From Pseudonocardia sp. (lineage in GTDB: Bacteria; Actinomycetota; Actinomycetes; Mycobacteriales; Pseudonocardiaceae), in the NCBI GenBank assembly GCA_030453005.1, contig JAKDLE010000101.1, positions 1-8,011 on the forward strand: DNA of 8,011 nucleotides, written 5' to 3'. The notes beneath the pieces were generated by a model. The model saw only the letters and a list, made by a program, of their open reading frames with translations. It searched no databases and was not told where the DNA came from. Below, piece by piece: positions 6,615 through 8,011 of the stretch. The position numbers and the translations under genes are program-made. How positions within the stretch are numbered: the first letter of the stretch is position 1; each line of letters opens with the position of its first letter.

Positions 6615-7271
6615 ATGGCGTTGCCTGATGCGGTGCCGCACTTGCGCCACGGACCGGTCGTGCTCAGGGCCTTCGAGGAGCGAGATGCGGATCTCGTCGT
6701 CTCGGCTGCCTCTGACGACTTGATCCCGTGGATCACCACGGTGCCCACCAGCGGGTCTCGACGCGACGCGGTGGAGTACATCGCGAGGCAGCACTCGCGC
6801 CTTCAGTCAGGGGCCGGCTATCCCTTCGCCATCGCGAACTCTGAGACCGATGAGGCCGTCGGCCAGATCGGACTCTGGCTGCGCGATATCGACGAGGCTC
6901 GCGCGACCATGGGCTACTGGATCGGCCTCGGGTATCGACGGCGCGGCTACCTCACGGCTGCACTGGGGGCATTGACGGACTGGGCGCTGCAGTTGGACGA
7001 GGTCGAGCGACTCCAGTTGTTCGTCGAGCCATGTAACGAGGGCTCTTGGCGAGCTGCCGAGCGATGCGGCTATCAGCGCGAAGGGCTCCTGCGATCGTGG
7101 CAGCAGGTGGGATCGCTGCGGAAGGACATGTACGTGTACAGCGTCGTCTCAGGGGCGTCGTCTCAGGGGCGTCGGCCCGCGGGCTCCCGGTCGGGGCGAC
7201 GGTCGACCTCGACTCGGCCCGGACCTGGATCGGGGGTCCGGGTATCCGGGACAGACCTGCATCGTGCCTGA
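6615..7271 (+). CDS. GNAT-family N-acetyltransferase, RimJ/RimL-like, with an atypical C-terminal tail
   Basis: Residues about 10-178 make a complete Acetyltransf_3 (RimJ/RimL-like) domain: GPVVLRAFEERDADLVV at the start, GQIGLWLRDID in the central sheet, and MGYWIGLGYRRRGYLTAAL as the acetyl-CoA motif A (R108-R109-R110-G111). FVEPCNEGSWRAAERCGYQ and REGLLRSW follow as the family's final motifs, ending at MYVYSVV. Such enzymes acetylate protein N-termini or small amines including antibiotics; the substrate is not predictable here. The remaining 40 residues are Arg/Ser/Gly/Pro-rich, contain a 14-base tandem duplication, and run into the vapBC promoter. They look like read-through rather than a domain. 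The ATG start is preceded by GAGGA 11 bases upstream. Codon choice is less GC-biased than in ychF, as in higBA. Confidence 0.88.
   Translation: MALPDAVPHLRHGPVVLRAFEERDADLVVSAASDDLIPWITTVPTSGSRRDAVEYIARQHSRLQSGAGYPFAIANSETDEAVGQIGLWLRDIDEARATMGYWIGLGYRRRGYLTAALGALTDWALQLDEVERLQLFVEPCNEGSWRAAERCGYQREGLLRSWQQVGSLRKDMYVYSVVSGASSQGRRPAGSRSGRRSTSTRPGPGSGVRVSGTDLHRA
7141..7174 (+). repeat. 14-base tandem duplication in the GNAT tail
   Basis: The unit GCGTCGTCTCAGGG is present twice, followed by six more bases of a third copy (period 14, no mismatches). Because 14 is not a multiple of three, it changes the reading frame at the end of the acetyltransferase domain. It is probably a slippage product. 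Confidence 0.85.
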
Positions 7272-7285
7272 TGCACGTACGATGC
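7259..7285 (+). promoter_or_regulatory. vapBC promoter with nested inverted-repeat operator
   Basis: GCATCGT (7259-7265) and ACGATGC (7279-7285) are exact inverted repeats. Nested inside is CGTGC-ctgat-GCACG (7263-7277). The right arm overlaps TACGAT (7278-7283), a TANNNT -10 element ending six bases before the ATG of vapB, so the mRNA is probably leaderless. Ribbon-helix-helix antitoxins bind such repeats, so a VapB or VapBC dimer bound here would cover the -10 and shut the operon off. The stop codon of the GNAT gene lies inside this site. Confidence 0.6.
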
Positions 7286-7289
7286 GGGC

Positions 7290-7520
7290 ATGCGTACCAC
7301 CGTGGATCTCCCCCCGGCCGTGCATCGGCGCGCCCAGGAGATCGCCGTACGCCGTGGACTCTCGCTGTCGGCCGTGGTCGCCGAGTTGACCATCCGCGGC
7401 CTGGGTCAACTCGACGAACCGGTGGTGATCGGCACCGACGCCCGCTCCGGATTCCCGGTCGTCACGATAGGTCGTCGGGTCACCTCGGAGCAGGTCGCGG
7501 TCGCACTGGACGAGGAGTGA
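7290..7520 (+). CDS. vapB: VapB-type antitoxin, ribbon-helix-helix protein
   Basis: A 76-residue antitoxin. Residues 1-38 form a ribbon-helix-helix DNA-binding unit: strand MRTTVDLP, then helices covering AVHRRAQEIAVRRG and LSLSAVVAELTIRGL. The C-terminal part (about 40-76) carries SGFPVVTIGRRVTSEQVAVAL, a stretch typical of actinobacterial VapB proteins that wraps around the toxin's active site and ends in acidic DEE. The ATG is six bases after a -10 element, so translation is probably leaderless. It overlaps vapC by four bases (GTGA). It is expected to neutralise the adjacent PIN toxin and repress the shared promoter. Confidence 0.9.
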   Translation: MRTTVDLPPAVHRRAQEIAVRRGLSLSAVVAELTIRGLGQLDEPVVIGTDARSGFPVVTIGRRVTSEQVAVALDEE

Positions 7521-7921
7521 CGACCTACCTCCTGGACGCGAACGTGTTGATCGCCCTCACGGTCGCCGATCACGAGCACCATGAGCGAGCGTCCGCCTGG
7601 GCGTCCGGGGTAGCGGAGTTCGCGGTGTGCCCGGTGGTGGAGGGGGCGCTCGTCCGCTTCCTGGTCCGCGGCGGGGAGAGCGCCGCGGTGGCGCAGCCGG
7701 TGCTCCGTGCGGTCCACGCCCTGCCCGGCTGCGAGTTCTGGCCGGACTCGCTGCCCTACGCCGGCGCGGATCTCGGTCGCGTCCGCGGGCACCGGCAGGT
7801 CACCGACGCATACCTCGTGAGCCTGGCGGCGGAGCGGTCCGACGCGGTGGTGGCAACGTTGGACGAGGGGCTGGTGCAGTCGCAGCCGGAGCGGACGCTG
7901 CTGGTTCCGGCCGTCCGCTGA
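7517..7921 (+). CDS. vapC: VapC-type toxin, PIN-domain ribonuclease
   Basis: A 134-residue PIN-domain protein of usual VapC length. The acidic Mg-binding residues are all visible: D7 in YLLDANVLIAL, E42 in CPVVEGALVRFL, D97 in QVTDAYLVSLA and D116 in VATLDEGL. The nuclease centre therefore appears intact. VapC toxins typically cut a specific tRNA or rRNA loop; the target is not readable here. The GTG start overlaps the vapB stop (GTGA), indicating translational coupling; a GAGGAG stretch (7512-7517) abuts it. Third codon positions are strongly G/C, unlike higBA and the GNAT gene, so this pair may have a different origin or have been in the genome longer. Confidence 0.93.
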   Translation: MTTYLLDANVLIALTVADHEHHERASAWASGVAEFAVCPVVEGALVRFLVRGGESAAVAQPVLRAVHALPGCEFWPDSLPYAGADLGRVRGHRQVTDAYLVSLAAERSDAVVATLDEGLVQSQPERTLLVPAVR

Positions 7922-7937
7922 CGTTGTTCGATCGCGT

Positions 7938-7972
7938 GTTCCGCTTCAATCTGTGGTCGGGCAGTGCGGAAC
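7938..7972 (+). terminator. Inverted repeat downstream of vapC, possible weak terminator
   Basis: GTTCCGC (7938-7944) and GCGGAAC (7966-7972) are exact inverted repeats with a 21-base loop, starting 17 bases after the vapC stop. The long loop and lack of a T run make terminator function doubtful. The left arm also contains a short stretch resembling the ychF 3' end. Confidence 0.3.
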
Positions 7973-7990
7973 CATCCCCGTACGCCCGCC

Positions 7991-8011
7991 GTTGGCCGAT
8001 CGTGGGCCGAC
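7991..8011 (+). terminator. Hairpin at the right edge, possible terminator
   Basis: GTTGGCC (7991-7997) can pair with GGCCGAC (8005-8011) over a seven-base loop, with one G-T pair. The sequence after the stem is outside the window, so a T run cannot be checked. Confidence 0.25.

Noticed and set aside
6615..7520. A TacT-like GNAT toxin paired with the ribbon-helix-helix antitoxin downstream
   Set aside because: In that type the antitoxin gene normally precedes the GNAT gene. This GNAT is RimJ/RimL-like, and the ribbon-helix-helix gene overlaps and clearly pairs with the PIN toxin.

Overview
The window looks like chromosomal DNA of a high-GC actinobacterium. Codon third positions are almost always G or C, and GTG starts are common. 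A Pseudonocardiaceae member, perhaps Pseudonocardia, is my best guess: the decayed secreted-peptide / sensor-kinase / OmpR-regulator cassette on the left resembles cassettes I associate with that family. That placement is inference.

Left part (1-1493). The N-terminal 179 codons of an Ada-type alkylation-damage protein (Ada zinc domain plus AraC domain, probably an Ada-AlkA fusion) run leftward off the edge. Diverging from it is a wrecked two-component locus. The start of a small exported peptide, the membrane/HAMP part of a histidine kinase and the C-terminal half of an OmpR-type regulator are spliced together in three different reading frames. All the catalytic parts are gone, and a one-base frameshift and a six-codon deletion are added on top.

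Centre-left (1506-4828, minus strand). A two-gene operon encodes an ATP-grasp ligase followed, with a 4-base GTGA overlap, by a CocE/NonD-family serine hydrolase with an S15 fold and PepX_C domain. A bond-forming enzyme coupled to a bond-breaking one suggests a dedicated pathway or conjugate/deconjugate pair. Substrates are unknown, and this is the most interesting functional unit in the window.

Centre (4894-5967, plus strand). The conserved ATPase gene ychF diverges from that operon across 65 bases and appears to be leaderless.

Right part (5968-7921, plus strand). A compact accessory cluster follows: higB-higA toxin-antitoxin, a RimJ/RimL-like GNAT acetyltransferase, and vapB-vapC toxin-antitoxin. 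The higBA-GNAT stretch has more A/T-ending codons than its surroundings. The last codons of ychF change style right at the border (two TTT codons and a TAG stop). Weak imperfect repeats flank the cluster, which could be traces of insertion. Both toxin-antitoxin operons have a TANNNT -10 element six bases before the first start codon, overlapping or abutting an inverted repeat, which suggests leaderless, autorepressed transcripts. The last 90 bases hold two hairpin-forming sequences and no gene. I see no rRNA, tRNA, CRISPR array or transposase.
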